Source of the DNA: Kudoa neothunni
Lineage: Eukaryota; Cnidaria
Length of the DNA stretch: 64,000 bases
NCBI GenBank assembly: GCA_964304625.1
Contig: OZ199838.1
Location: 14,012,001 to 14,076,000, forward strand
Direction: 5' to 3'
The translations under genes were made by a program, and so were the position numbers. The notes beneath the pieces are model-generated. The model did not search any database, was not told the DNA's origin, and saw only the letters and a list, made by a program, of their open reading frames with translations. Below, piece by piece: positions 23,395 through 36,473 of the stretch. Every line of letters starts with the position of its first letter. Position 1 is the stretch's first letter.

Positions 23395-25006
23395 CTAAGT
23401 GTATAGTTTTATCATTTCATCGCTGATAGCAGATGTAGTGTATACCCCCACATCAGAGAAATGCAATGAGATTAGAGTTGGAGGGGTGTAATCCCATTTG
23501 GGGTCTCCGGGTTCGGTAGAGTCGGTGTAGTGAGAGCGATTTTTCAAATCGTTTTGTAAGATGGGAAACACACGTAATAGTTTAAACGACTCGGAGGCAA
23601 CATAAAGGGGAATATTGAGTTGTTTAGCCATCAAGGCTATTGGATAGCTTCCAAGCTATAACGTAAATAATTAAAGGATGACAACTTTACCAGCGGAAAT
23701 ACTTTGTTTATAGCTCCACCAGATTCGGCGATGGCATGTGCGCCCATAAGAACAAAGTCTACTCTCTCCATTACAAACCTACAATCGAATTACATAGTTC
23801 TAGGTTATGCTTTTAAACTTAGAATATTGTAATATAATAAAAAATCCATAAATAAACGGTTACTGTATGAAATAATTGTGAAAATCTAATTTTAATTAAC
23901 CAATTAAAATTAGGTAGTTGTCAAGGTAGAGTTTTTGTTGTAGAGAAATAATTTTTTTAACCAATAGAACTATAATTTTTATAGTAGACCACAAAATCGA
24001 AATATAAAATGTGATCTAGAAATAGGAGGTCTATGAGGATAAAATATAACCGTTTAATATATATGTTCAAACGCAATTTGTGATTAAATTTGTCCGAACT
24101 AAAGCATCAATCTAGGATAAAATACCCAACACCAGCATCGGCCACAACCGTGGACCGAATACCAATTTTGTTGAGATTTTCATACATTTGCAACCTACAA
24201 TAAAACAAGAGATAAGAGAGGTAACAATACAAGCGCGTAGAAATTGACCACTTACCCACTACCATCAATTGAGCATTTGCTGATGTAGACGTCGAAATTG
24301 ACTTTATCTTCAGCTGCAGCTTTTAGAATTTCAAAAACAACCCTTGAGCATGAGTGAGTGAGAATAACCTATATAAAATGAATGTGTCTAGGGCAGGCAC
24401 ATGAAATATGCAATGAAGTACAGAGCCGTCTCTAATAAAACTTTTAGCAGATTTGGCAATAACATATTTAGCATTTAGTGCATTTTCAAGGAATTGGTTT
24501 CCTTATTGTTGAAAAAATGAGATTTTTTACACAAAGAGAGCGACTACCTCGATGCAAAAAAGTGTTTTTAATATTATCAAAATCCTAGAAGAAATAGAAC
24601 AGATATATCAAACCATAAAAAAAACAATACGTGATGATCAAAATCTTTCAGAGAAATATATCGCATAAAAAGCTCACACGCCGAACTGATAGCAGGTACA
24701 TCATGAGACTCGCTTAGAAAATCTTTTATAGAGCTCAGCTCCAAATGAAGTTGAGCTAGAGTTGATCCTGTGTATTTATAATTATAAAATGAATAATAAG
24801 ATTGATAAGAGACGCAATAACCTGTGGATTTTTGAAGATAAAACAGCATTATTTGTACAGCGCATAGTGCATTAGAAAGTTTAGGATTTTTAGCAGTGTA
24901 ATCACGGTATTCCTTCAATATAACTGAGGGAATTAGGAAAATTAATCGCGGAAACAAATGTACCCTGTAATTGGTCGTCAGTAAAAGGGGGTTTCATTGA
25001 TGTCAT
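23395..25006 (-). CDS. EIF2B1: Translation initiation factor eIF2B subunit alpha
   Basis: Regulatory subunit of eIF2B, the exchange factor for eIF2; the alpha subunit senses phosphorylated eIF2. Nine exons: 25006-24964, 24923-24822, 24767-24631, 24584-24548, 24501-24422, 24368-24256, 24194-24126, 23778-23691 and 23655-23395. They sum to 309 aa (human 305) with every phase consistent. Family landmarks are CELFMRYISL, SFIRDGSVILTHSCSRVV, FDVYISKCSIDGSG, STVVADAGVG, VMERVDFVLMGAHAIAESGG, IPLYVASESFK, KWDYTPPTLISLHFSDVG and the ending SAISDEMIKLYT. The seventh intron (23779-24125, 347 nt) is far longer than all others placed here and contains a 28-base palindrome at 23886-23913. No frame break was seen. 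Confidence 0.93.
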
Positions 25007-25319
25007 AACACGCACGCGCAAGGATGACTATGCATAGCTTAGTCGGTGGGATTTTGAACAGTTTTTCTCCGATAACACGTGTTGATTCGTGCTCGGCATT
25101 TGCCTAAAATTTTGATACTCATAGCTGACTTGATCGAATTTTTACGCCCCGATATAAACGATTAAATACCTCAAACTGTTTTTAAATTTTTATCAAAATT
25201 TAGTAATACTCAATGTGTTTTATTCTTCGCGATTATTATAAATAAAATTTAAGAAACTTATCAAAGATAAGAATAATTTATATTAATTGTTGTTATCAAA
25301 TGTAATGTGATTTTATTCC
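25007..25319. other. Region upstream of EIF2B1
   Basis: AT-rich spacer between the eIF2B-alpha start and the next piggyBac-type element. No specific signal identified. Confidence 0.35.
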
Positions 25320-26255
25320 TTAACCCTCAAAGAAAAATAGATAGATTTCTACCCCAAGTGAATTTTGTCAACAATACTATAATGTATAAACAGAGCATAA
25401 CTCCTCTCCATTTTTTGTAATCTTTTATCTTTATGAAAACTTTCAGAAACATGAACTGATATTTTTTTTTACCATATATCAAAAAAGTTAATGTAAAAAT
25501 ACCTTCCAAACAAAATTGGGGTAGAAATCTACCCTACATTTTTCTTTCGTGAAATTATTCAAAATATTGATAAATGTTATTTCTAAAAATTTCCGAAAAT
25601 TCTTTCGAGCAAATAATGAATAAATAACGAAACACCATACATGCGACCCATGCGCGTGCGCAAAATTGATATAAGCATATCATCCTCTCCTGAATACAGC
25701 GATAGCTCCTTATTCTCTCATTATTCTTATACTGGTTATTCAAAATATGATGACTCTTCCTCAGTTTGCTTAGTTTCGTATTGCAGAGATCATTAAAAAA
25801 CATATGATATAATTATTCAACAGTTTGACAATTTTTGTATTTTCGAAAGAGTCTACAAACATATATGATAACTTTTTTGTAAAATAAGAATTGTTTGTCA
25901 TCATTTTGTGTTTTTCTGAGCAGTATTACACTGCGTTGTTTAGAATGGGATAAATTAATTGGCAGCTGTTACAAAATTTGAACTAAATACTAAAACTACG
26001 AAACACACAAATACACCTATAAATACAATCATATTCCATAGAAATGTAACAACATTAATATGTGCGCGTGCGTACATAGAATCTAACTTTAATAATTGGT
26101 TATTTATTCAAAATTTACACAATGAATTTTCATCATTTTTTGTCAGTTAATGCTGAATTTGATTTGAGACAATTGTATAAAATAAAAACGTGTCGTGGAT
26201 TTCTATCCCAGTTTTATTTGGAGGAGGTAAATTTTTCAGCTACTTAGAGGGTTAA
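25320..26255. mobile_element. piggyBac-type non-autonomous element
   Basis: Bounded by TTAA at 25320-25323 and 26252-26255, with termini TTAACCCTC and GAGGGTTAA. The subterminal motif GATTTCTACCCCA near 25348 recurs as the inverted TTGGGGTAGAAATC near 25515 and as GATTTCTATCCCA near 26200. The dyad GGGGTAGAAATCTACCC lies at 25518-25534. No transposase is visible in the 0.9-kb interior. Confidence 0.7.
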
Positions 26256-27653
26256 TAACTTTAATATCATTGTTGTGGTCAAAAACAACTTTTAAAAAGT
26301 TTGCACTTCATTCAATAATTAGACGAAAGTTCCCTAAAATTTTCTCCTCTCTATATTAACTTAAAAAGAGGGAAGTCATTGGGCTCCCTCTTTTTGAAAA
26401 TGTTAATTATGTTAACGAAAACGCCCCATTATTATGAATTTTGTCCGATTAATTAATTAAAATTTATAATTTTAATTATCAAAAAAAATATTTAAGGTCA
26501 CGCTTTTTGATTCATTTTATTTTCCGTAACTCCTCTCAAAAAGGAAATTATAGCACGAATTTGTTCTAGGGCGGTAAAATATTTCTACCTTAATTACACG
26601 AAAAAGAAAAAAGGCAGTACACGTTTATCTTGACGAGAGAGCGGATGACAAAATTAATACAACTGATAATCAATTAAATGATCTTCCCTTGTATTTATAG
26701 GCGATAATAAGTTTGAATAAAAATCTTTATTAGATAAAATTAAACATAAATCTTAACTTAAAAATTAAATGAATATTTACTAATGAAATTAAAATATTAT
26801 ATTCAGATGAGAACACCGCGCACGCGTACAATGTCGCATGTAGTTTTTTGTTTTATTCTTAAATTAACAAATTAAATGAGGAAAATAAATAGGTGACTCA
26901 ATCTTGAATTTTATTTTTTACTTTATATAATTTTGAAGTTAAAATTAATTCTAATTATCACTTTTTCCTTTGTTTACTTAAAAAAATAATATAATCGGTG
27001 TAAATTCAACTCATTTCAAAACATTGTACGGGTTGTATATCAACTCTATCAAAAAATTCAGATTTAATAATTGTATAGCTACATTATTCTAAATTACAGT
27101 TTTTTAATTTGTATATATTAATACATTGAAGTTTAAAAATGAAAATTAACTTTCGGTGGAATTCATCAATGACAATTGATCACCAAACTTAATATAGCTT
27201 CGATTGAGCGCGAATTGTACATGATATTTTCGAGAAAGATTCTGAGTACATAGAATCAATACTTTACGTATGAAGAATTATCGGCCGTAAAATTTTGTTG
27301 TTGACTCAAGATATGAGTTTCGTACCCCCGTAACTATCTTCCCAAATCGGGAAGCGATGCCATTTGGTATCATTTGATTGATCATCTGATTTCTCCTTCA
27401 CGGTCATATAAATTGAATAGTTTATGTATAAATATTAGCCAATAGTGCCTTTTAATATTAAAATCTTTTTATTATTGTATGGATTTTACATATTGAAAAA
27501 TAGAAAGTGAATCAAGTAATTTGTAATGACTAATCAAGGATTATCGTATAGATATAAACAAAGTTAATTTATGCATTTACTAAAATAAAAATATTTATTT
27601 GTAATATGATAATTTGATAATAATATTTTAATAATTGTATTAAATTATAAATA
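26256..27653. other. Intergenic, no gene seen
   Basis: About 1.4 kb of AT-rich sequence with no supported gene, RNA or repeat boundary. Confidence 0.4.
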
Positions 27654-28532
27654 TACAGTCAGTGGCTGGCTTTATATAACCCCCCCCCCTGGACCAGACA
27701 ACAGTACGTGAAATTGGTCACTCCCGGTTTTACATTTACATGCGCGCGCATCACGGGAATATAATTTAATTATTTTTTAAATAGCATAATTAAAATATGT
27801 AAATTTTGGTAAACCGTTTAATATTTTTTAAATGAAAGCATAGTCGTCAACTGGATTTGTGTAATCCTTCAGAATCGCGGAAAATGTGCGTGAAATTGGT
27901 AACGTCTAGTTTCACGTACTTATTAGCGCGCATATAATAATATACATAGCTATTTAATATAATTGAATTGTATATATTTAAGAAACAAATAATTTTTTCA
28001 CTTAGAAACAAAATAGTTATTTTGGTTCCAAATATTTTGAAATATAGTTTTCATGATCGATCTATCTTAGTTGTCAAACTTGGATAATTTTTGAAATTCA
28101 TTGTAATGAATTCGCAAATGAAAACAATAATCGGGTTGTGTTCAATCATTTAAACAAATTTATTTTCGTTTGTTAAGGTGCCATAGGGGTTGGATATGTA
28201 GGTAATGTCTGGTTCTTTATAGTAACAAATTTGGCAGCTTTTGGGGAGATATTGTGGATGTATTTTAATATTTCATGTTTTGATTTTTTCTATTTCATTT
28301 AATCAATCGAATATTAAACAAAATTTATCTATTTTTTCAAAAACGTTCTGAAAAAGTGCCTAAACCATGTAGTCACGTGATCAACAATCTTGAAATTTCT
28401 CAAACTTATTATATTATTTAAATCCAAATTATTTAATAAAAACATTAAAAAAGTATTATATATTGATTGTACATTTGATTATTCAAATTGTGTTGACTTG
28501 TAAAAAGTGCGTAAAACCGGTCACTGACTGTA
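27654..28532. mobile_element. Tc1/mariner-pogo type non-autonomous element
   Basis: The element is flanked by TA and has ends CAGTCAGTG and CACTGACTG in inversion (27656 and 28530). Inside the ends the motif GTGAAATTGGTCACT (27709) and AAAGTGCGTAAAACCGGTCAC (near 28504-28524) recur. The same GTGCGTGAAATTGGT-like motif occurs in the pogo-like element at 54366-55368, which suggests a related, transposase-free derivative. A run of about ten C lies near 27681. Confidence 0.6.
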
Positions 28533-29844
28533 TTATATATGTCGTATGTGAGAACGAAAATAACCAATGGTGTCAAATGGCATAATTCAGAGCCGTAAGA
28601 TATTACATTAAGGTTTCTGACCTCTGATTTACATAAACCAAAAATTGGGGCACACAAAACGAGACATTGTTCAATGATGTAGTGGAACAACACCTATATT
28701 CTTTTCATGGAGTACACAAGCTCGAGTCCCACCTACGTCGCATTTCAAATCATGAATTTTTGTAAATGCTTCCAAAAAATATAGATAGATTTATAGTTTT
28801 GATGGTTTAACTATGTTTTTCCGTAAAATTCTATTATTAACTTGCGGGAACTGCCCAGCGTTGCTTGGGGAAGATTTCGCATAGATACGTTTCTTAACAA
28901 TATTCGAAAAATATATTTAAGCCTAAAATTAACTCATAGATGCAAAATAACTAAAAGTTTTTAAGCAGTATACTTTAAAGATTTGGATTATGAAGTTTAA
29001 ATTATGTTTTGGCGTTCATTTAAAATTTCGTGGTTCGGCACCAACGCTAAACAAGTTAAGGTCAGCATCGTATTTTTTTCATTCCCGAATTATTTAAATC
29101 CCGTTAAAGTGTTATCTAAAACGTTATTTTTTGTCCCAGAGGATTTTTAAAAGTCGAATTCCGGCCCCGCTCGATAACTGTGTGTACCACTAACTTTTTA
29201 AGAGATAAAAAAATGGAGAAAGTAATAGAGATAGAAGAGAACGTATAAAAATTAATTGATATTGCTAAAATTAATATCCTTTGGTCCGCACAAACTTTAA
29301 TGCACTTTTTCTAGCAAATAATTTAAATAATCGGATGAAGTAACCATACAACCATCTACACTGAATTGAATCACTGAAAGTTCAACACAACGGGCGATTT
29401 CCATGATATCTACGGACACGGTACTTGCGTTATAGTGCTTCAATCTATCTGATTATAACACGCATAACCGACTAAATAATAATGCAAATATTGACATTTT
29501 TTCGTATCTAAATCCACTAATAGAGCCTTCAAAATGTGTTTATCAAGTCAATTACATTAAACTCCCGATATACGGAATTTATTGGAGCAAACAATAAAAT
29601 AAACGCACAAATCTTATACGTAAGGACAGATGACATCGTTCAATTAACATATGATAGAGTATATAAAGGAGATAGTTAACTTCAACCGACCATCACCATG
29701 ACATAAGCAAGCGCTAATCCTATAGTTTAACTCATGTAATCCGATAAACAACTTTAAATCGACAAAATCACTATTTCATAAATAACTTTTGGAAATTTTA
29801 GTAGTCCGAAAACAATTAAACGATTTTTTTTAATATCACAAATT
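28533..29844. other. Intergenic with a Helitron-like GC motif
   Basis: Mostly featureless AT-rich DNA. At 28849-28876 the sequence GCGGGAACTGCCCAGCGTTG resembles, on the other strand, the AACGCTGGGCA-type motif found in Helitron-like repeats of other animals. No ends could be defined. Confidence 0.25.
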
Positions 29845-30170
29845 TATAAAAATTATGTATATGGCTCTCTATAAGGAAAAAATTGTCCGCACACGCGTAC
29901 TTAGGGCATACACCAGCGCATCCCAACCAAAATTGGACTCGCACCCCCATTTTTTGACAAAACGAAATTCGCACCCCTTTGCATACGATAAGGTGTAACT
30001 GACTTAAAATTTATCAAAAATTATTTTCAATTTTAATCGGATCTCGCACCACCTGAGACCAAAGTTCGCACCTCCTAAGGTGCGGGCACCCCCAGTTGAG
30101 AATCCCTGGCATACACACACACAAACATACCGACAGTCCTCCTTTATATATATAAAGGATAATTACCTAG
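29845..30170. repeat. Dispersed repeat hosting an hAT MITE
   Basis: ATGGCTCTCTATAAGGAAAA followed by GCACACGCGTACTTAGGGCA at 29861-29909 is matched in inverse orientation at about 52585-52640 (a CTTAAGTACACATGTGC block, then TTCCTTATAGAGAGCCAT). The two are therefore copies of one repeat family. The copy here is interrupted at 29914 by an hAT MITE; the ACACACAC flank continues after it. The family's class is unknown. Confidence 0.5.
29914..30108. mobile_element. hAT MITE with perfect target-site duplication
   Basis: The 195-bp element begins CAGCGCATCCCAACC and ends AGTTGAGAATCCCTG, hAT-type termini. It is flanked by identical 8-mers GCATACAC at 29906-29913 and 30109-30116. Inside are repeated CTCGCACC and TTCGCACC words. 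The perfect duplication suggests a fairly recent insertion. There is no coding capacity. Confidence 0.85.
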
Positions 30171-31036
30171 AAATTATATAATTATGGAAACTAATATCTA
30201 CATAATCTGCAATATTTTTGAAAATAGTTGTTATCAATCTTCCCTCACATTTTCTTTTTTCTATATGACAAAATTATTTCTGTTAATTATTATAATCATT
30301 CGCATAAGCAATCATTATAATGAATTTTTGATTTTTTTGGAGTAAGAAAAATTTGAAACTGAATTTTTACAATAATAACCACGTATTTCGCGCCAGAATT
30401 GGGCACACATTTGGGGGTCTTCGCCTTCACCTCCGGCGAATTCTAATCACATTTTCTTAATGGCCCAGTGTGGATAATTCGATGATAAAAACATTCGCTA
30501 ATCAATGCATTTATCTGTATGAGCTTTTTGGTAAGAATTAAAGCTGCTATCTTATTAAATAAAATGGAAATTTAAAATGATGAGTAGACAGGAAAAGTTT
30601 GTTAATTTGTTGAATCAACATGTTTTCTTATATTCCTAAGTATACTTATGAATGTTACGTGTTATATTTGGTATCAATATGCTGATTTTGTAATAAATGG
30701 GTAATTGAAAAAGATTAAAAATATTATTGTTTATAATTATGTGTAAAATTTATGAGCATAATTTGATGATATAAAATAAGAGCTCTGATTCAATTTAAAT
30801 AATTAAAATTAGAAAAGTCGTAGGATGATGAGAGAAAAGCTTTTATCAAAATGTTTTTCCATAACCAGCTGGAATTAAAATACCATTGATAGGTATTAAA
30901 TAATTTAAATCCTATTCATTTTAGCCAGGAAAAATAGCCAAATAGATAATATTATTCATAAATCAAGCTGGTAACGTTGTGTATTTTAGTGCCATAATAG
31001 ACCTTAAATTTATGAAAATGCAACCTCCTCTCAGAT
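30171..31036. other. Region upstream of the galactosyltransferase
   Basis: AT-rich spacer with no recognised gene. It should include the promoter of the downstream glycosyltransferase gene. Confidence 0.35.
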
Positions 31037-32206
31037 ATGGCACCTCATTACTATAATCTGAACTTAACAAAAACAACAGGTTTGTCCCACACATATAAAT
31101 ACGTGGTTACGATGGTATATACGACAAGAAAAAAATTATTGTTTCTTCTAGTCATACTTAACATAGCTATTGTGACATTTATGCAAATCCGGATGATACA
31201 AATGAGTTACAGAAATGAATCGCCATCCGTCAGAAATCAGAAAAAGCCTCGTTATTTTGAGACGAAAAATATATACTCTAGATGTATGGAAATGATCGCG
31301 AAGCAAGACTCCAAAAACCCGAATCAAAAGTCAGTAAATGACCCGGAAGTGATAATATTGGTTAATTCAAAAGTTGATGACTATGAATCAAGATGTGGGA
31401 TCCGTGCAACGTGGTCGCATTATTCAGCAAAACAACTGCAACACATTATGTCTTATGTGGTTTACTTTCAGGTGGGATACAAAAATGACCACTTATTAAC
31501 TCGAGCTCGCCACGAACATCAACTTTATCAAGATCTTATTATATACAATAATATCCCTGAAGTATACACCAACCTAAGGAAAAAACTTTTGGCTTCTTTA
31601 GAACATATCAACGGGTTGGATAATATCTCGTTAAAATACATCGTAAAAACGGACGATGATACTTACGTAGACATACAAAGATATTTGATACATTTGAAAG
31701 CCACACTAGATATCAACGTGGACTACGAGGGATTGTTGTATGTTTGTAATTGGTTTATTTTCTACTAAATCTATTATTACATTTTTATATTAAGGTTTGA
31801 ACGTATGCCGGTTGTGCGCGATATCAGACATAAAAACTATGAACCATCACACACTATTGTAAAAGACTTTTTCCCGCCATATTGCACAGGTTATGGATAT
31901 TTCATTAAGGCAACAAAGTTAAATTGTCTTGTGAAAGCTTCCAAAACTCATGAAAACCTAAAAAATAGTGACACCAATGTTGGTTATTTGCTGCGATTTT
32001 GTAACGCAATCTTAAAAAAAAACAGCAACTATAGCGTCGAATCATACTCAAGCTCAAGTTTGGTAGAAGCTGTCGACGTGCTGCAAAAAGGTTATCCTTT
32101 CTATTTTCTTCATGGTTTGATAAAATATGACCAAGTTATCTTCGACTCAATATTTCATAATGAAAAAAGTATCTCATTTTTTATCATTAACTTTTGTTTG
32201 ATTTAA
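31037..32206 (+). CDS. Beta-1,3-galactosyltransferase family protein (GT31)
   Basis: A type II Golgi membrane glycosyltransferase that would add galactose (or N-acetylglucosamine) in beta-1,3 linkage from a UDP sugar. Exons 31037-31737 and 31795-32206 give 370 aa with a 57-nt intron. A start at 31112 is equally plausible and puts the signal anchor, KLLFLLVILNIAIVTFM, close to the N-terminus. GT31 motifs are in order: VDDYESRCGIRATW, VVYFQVG, YQDLIIYNNIPEVYTNL, the metal-binding KYIVKTDDDTYVD, MPVVRD and PPYCTGYGYFIK. The exact acceptor sugar cannot be told. The C-terminal 15 residues after IFHNEK are unlike the family and may be intron read-through. A decayed paralogue lies 4.3 kb downstream. 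Confidence 0.87.
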
Positions 32207-33006
32207 TTTATAAATATTGTCCCAAATCTAGGTCCCCATTAACCAATAATCTAATCTCTCAACAATAATACATGAAGTGTTGTTTGTTAATTTTGTTTTT
32301 GCAATCAGAGCCGCGCATTAATTTGGAAAATTCGAATTGATAAAAAGTTTATTGCAACTCAATGAGCTAATCTTACTTATACAATAAAAAATGTGGTGCT
32401 TCCTGTGTTTCTTGACATCGACTGTCTTCCAATGGTAGCTTGAAAATCTTTTTTCACAGATGTATCTATAGGTCAGGTTGTACATAGTATAATAATAATA
32501 ATAATTTAAATTAATATAATTTAGGATAATGGAAATTAATTTCTTTTCTTATAATATAATAGTCAGTTCTGCTAGCTTATCCATTAAGTTAAAAATTGTT
32601 GGGTTGTTTTCGACCCAATCAACATCGCTTAATATTTTTACGCCTTTATAATTTTTCAACAATATTAATGTAAAATGTATAGTTATAGAATAATTTTATT
32701 ATTCATATACCAAGTAATTTTTGCACAAGAGGCCGGTGGAGTCTAAAAGAGAAAAAAATATTTTTGTTCTTGCATAAATTTCTATATCGACTTAATATAT
32801 GTTTAAGCGGAATTATTATTTTTTAAAATACTATAGAAACTAAGGATTTTAAAATTTATAGATACATTAATTTCCTGTTTATTTAAAAATCATCTTTGGG
32901 ATGTTAGACAATATGAAGTTTTTTTGCTTATTTTAAAAATGATCCATATTATAAAATATGATTTTTTTAATTCTATAATCATAAATATATCAATGCATCT
33001 TCTGAA
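32207..33006. other. Intergenic with a GGGTT...GACCC palindrome
   Basis: No gene seen. At 32604-32627 the dyad GTTGGGTTGTTTTCGACCCA matches the subterminal palindromes of the piggyBac-type elements in this window, so this may be one end of a worn element. Confidence 0.3.
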
Positions 33007-33075
33007 TTAACCCTCTAACGTTCATAAAAACGACTTACCTCCAACGATAATGTTGGGTCGAATCGACCCCACATT
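33007..33075. mobile_element. Isolated piggyBac-type end
   Basis: TTAACCCTCTAACG at 33007 begins like the other piggyBac-type termini. The dyad GGGTCGAATCGACCCC follows about 45 bp inside, as in the element at 1893. I found no matching opposite end. Confidence 0.4.
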
Positions 33076-33483
33076 TTTAGTTTACTTTTCTTTATTAAAA
33101 AATATTTTTTTTCTGTTTATAAAATATGTAAGATAGCTATCGAGGAAGTTTTGAATACATTCAAGTTTATTAACCCATTAATCTTCGATAATCCGTTAAT
33201 GTACGGATTCAGACAACTTCGCTACATATCGTTAATATTACATACTGAGGAAACGGCGGCTACATTGTGAAATGAGATTCATCTATACAAACTAATTTAA
33301 TGATGATAGTTATTACAGTTTTGGCGAAATTTCACTGAAATTAAAATAAACATAAAAGGTAGCTTTATGTCTTGGTGCACTTCAAAAAATAATGCATTCG
33401 AACGTTCAATCGTAACATAACACTACCTACGTAATGTATTATTTCCCATGGTTTATTTTTTTTCAATTTTGAAACACATAATG

Positions 33484-36473
33484 CAGTGGTTCCCAACCTT
33501 TTCGACTCGCGGGCCCCCTATTAGCCAAGCTAAACGAATACGGGCCCTTAAGCATTCCATTTCATATAATTTTTTTCTAATAATATGTTTGTTAAAAAAT
33601 ATGGTTTTATGTGCTAAATTTTCATATACATTCACAAGTTTTAGCTTTATTTAACAAATAATTTTCAATAAAAGCGAGTTTTAATTAAAATGTTCCCGAG
33701 ATAACTATCTTAAAACAAAATGTTTATTTCGATAAGCATTAAAAATGTAATAGTGATTTTAGAAATAAGAAACCTACAAGTACGTCTTGATTAATACTGA
33801 AGCGGCTTTTTATAACTTCGTCGAAATCCAATTACAATAATAATAAAAAAGAAACCAATGAAAAAATAATGTTTTTTCTTGAAGTGTAATGTATGCTACT
33901 AAAAAAAATAGAATAATGTTTAAAAATTTATAATATACAAAACTGGTATTCATTTTTAAAGAACTCCGCGATATCATCACCTTTATGACTAAAATGGATG
34001 AGTGATGTATTAATATTATAAAATAAAACTTAAAATTAGTGAGACTTTTGATTTTTCTTAATTTCTACGAGGAATTGATTTTGAAACAGAAACTCGTATA
34101 TCATGTTCTGGATTTAGTCTATTGCGGAATTTGTGTTTGATATGAACCAGTGTGGAAAATCCAGCTTCGCACAAGTATGTTGTTGTGAATGGTATTATTT
34201 TTTTAAGGCCTTTTCTGTGAGTTTTGGGTAAAGTTTTCTAATGGAGTACCAAAATTCTCCAACAATTTTTAGTTTAAATTCATGATGCAAGATTTCCATT
34301 GATTGCAGATCAATCAGTTCTTTCGAAGGATCGTTGTCGGCCATGATGCTGATGCCATACATAATTGGATTTCGAATCCATGAATCAAGATGAAGATTTT
34401 TGGTGGTTGGGAAATAACATTCAAGTAAGGATATCAATACTGTGAGTTAGTTTGAAATTTTTTCGGACAATATTGTTAGCAATTTAATGGCATCAGTTTG
34501 TGGCAAATCTTCAAGTTGTGAAAAGTTCACGTAATTTTCGGATAAGATCCTATTCTTCCAGAGCGTTAGTTTTGCAATGAAAGAGCGCATTTTTCAGAAG
34601 CGTCAATTAAATAACCGTTTTTCCTGGAGTGACAAATTTAAGTTATGGATGTGCTCAAAGATATCCGATAAATATGCCATTCCATACATGAATATTTTAT
34701 CGTCAAAATATTTATAAAGATCATTATTTCTTTCTCTAAGAAATATGGAAACCTCATATTGGAGAATAAATAATCGTTTGAGGAATTGACCTTTAGATAA
34801 CTAACGAACTTCGATATGGTAGAGTAGCGCAATATAATCTTTGTTCATTTCTTGATAAAGAATTTTAAAAAGTCAATGGTTATATGTCTTGGATTTAATT
34901 TCATTCACCACCTTCATTACAATGTCAGGAAAATCCTTTAATGTCGATGGGAGAGTTTTCGAAGCTAGCGCATATCTATGAAGGAAATAATGTGTTACCA
35001 AAGGGTCTGGTATTTTTTTAACAAGTGCACTAGAACCGGACTTTTTCCCAAGTAACGAAGGTTCCCACCTGTGCATATGCTACATAATTTCTTAGTCCAC
35101 TCAAAGTTTTGTTTCTTAAAAAAATCATCCAACAATTCAAAAATATCTGAAGCTATCACTCCTTTTAGCAATTATTAACAAAATGAAAACTCATCTTTGA
35201 GTTTATCCTCGTGAACATAGCGGACAAAAACTATAAGTTGGCAACACTGAGATACATCGTGCATTCATCAAGTTGTAAAGTACACGTAAACGGAGTGCTC
35301 TATAATTCTGTGATCATTTGATTCAAAATGTTTTGAGACATATCAACCATTCTATCTTTAATTGTTTTATTTGATCGAGGGTTGGCTTCAATTAGTTTCC
35401 TTTGTTCTTTCCGCAGATTAACTCCACTATTTCCAGCGTACACGGTTTTATCAATGTTTCGGCAATTGTGTGATCTTTGTTTTGTCTTGCTATGTTGTAA
35501 GCAATTTTATATGATGCTCCGAGACATGGCTTTGTTGACTTTACAAATCCAAGCGTATCTAAAGATTCTGACTTTTCCAAATATTCTTTTTTTGTGAAGG
35601 TCCTCGATTGAACAACCAATGGGAGCTGGATGGAATGAGTTGAAACGTTCCTTTAGTTTTGACGGCTTTAGATTTGTATTTGATAAAATTTTCCCACATA
35701 TGAAATATTGTGGTTTATGTGTGTCATCTTTTTCGGTAATATACGTAAAACTAAATGAAATAGATTCTTCGTTATATTGTGGTTTCTTTGGATAATTCAT
35801 TTTTGTCATCTAAAATAAAAATTATAATGTTAAATAAATTAACTTCTTTTAAAAAGGTATATAAGGATGTTAAACTGACACGTCGTTTGTAATAGATTTT
35901 CGAGGTTTATTTGTCAATATTTTAACGTAAACCCATTTTTGATTCATTCTTTCTCTTCAAAGTAAAAAAGAAATGTTGTAAAAACTTTAGTTAATTCCAT
36001 AATTTCTATGTTTTAATAGAGCGAAACAAAATTATTAATAAATTTATGACAAGTGCAAAAAATCGTATTCTAAAACAATCGGAAAAAATTATAAAATATT
36101 ATGGATATTAGAACGAATCACTAAAAATTTTTAATGACAAGAAGTTTTTTTTCATCTTCAAGCAAAGTCCGTAAACAAATCTCGCACACAACAAACAACA
36201 CGCCGTTTGTAACTAACAGCACTAAAACAATAAATTTGTTTCGTTTTTTAAATTAGCGTAGGTAGAAATTAAAAAATATATCATAAAAAATAAACACAAC
36301 ATGTATTGAACTTAAATAATTTTGAAAATTGTGTGTGTATAATTGTATATTGAAGGGAATTTTTTTGTGGTCGGCTTTTATTATAATTAGGAATTTACGA
36401 TACAACGACTTCTGGGTGTAAAATTTTGGGAAGGCATAAGCCCTTCCCACGGACCCCGGGCTGAGAACCATTG
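33484..36473 (-). mobile_element. hAT element with decayed transposase
   Basis: The left end is CAGTGGTTCCCAACC with GCGGGCCCCCTA inside it. The right end is GGACCCCGGGCTGAGAACCATTG, the expected inverted form. Flanking 8-mers (ACATAATG and CTCTTAAC) do not match, so the two ends may not share one event or the flanks have changed. On the minus strand the transposase starts near 35809 with a BED-type region (YFICGKILSNTNLKPSKLKE), then an N-terminal domain (ASYKIAYNIARQNKDHTIAE), and a C-terminal part near 34195-34437 (LDSWIRNPIMYGISI). It resembles the hAT-Charlie/ZBED5 group. The frame is broken repeatedly. Confidence 0.75.

Noticed and set aside
28845-28880. CRISPR-like or rRNA-like GC island
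   Set aside because: It is a single copy without spacers, and the text fits a Helitron-like motif better than any RNA gene.
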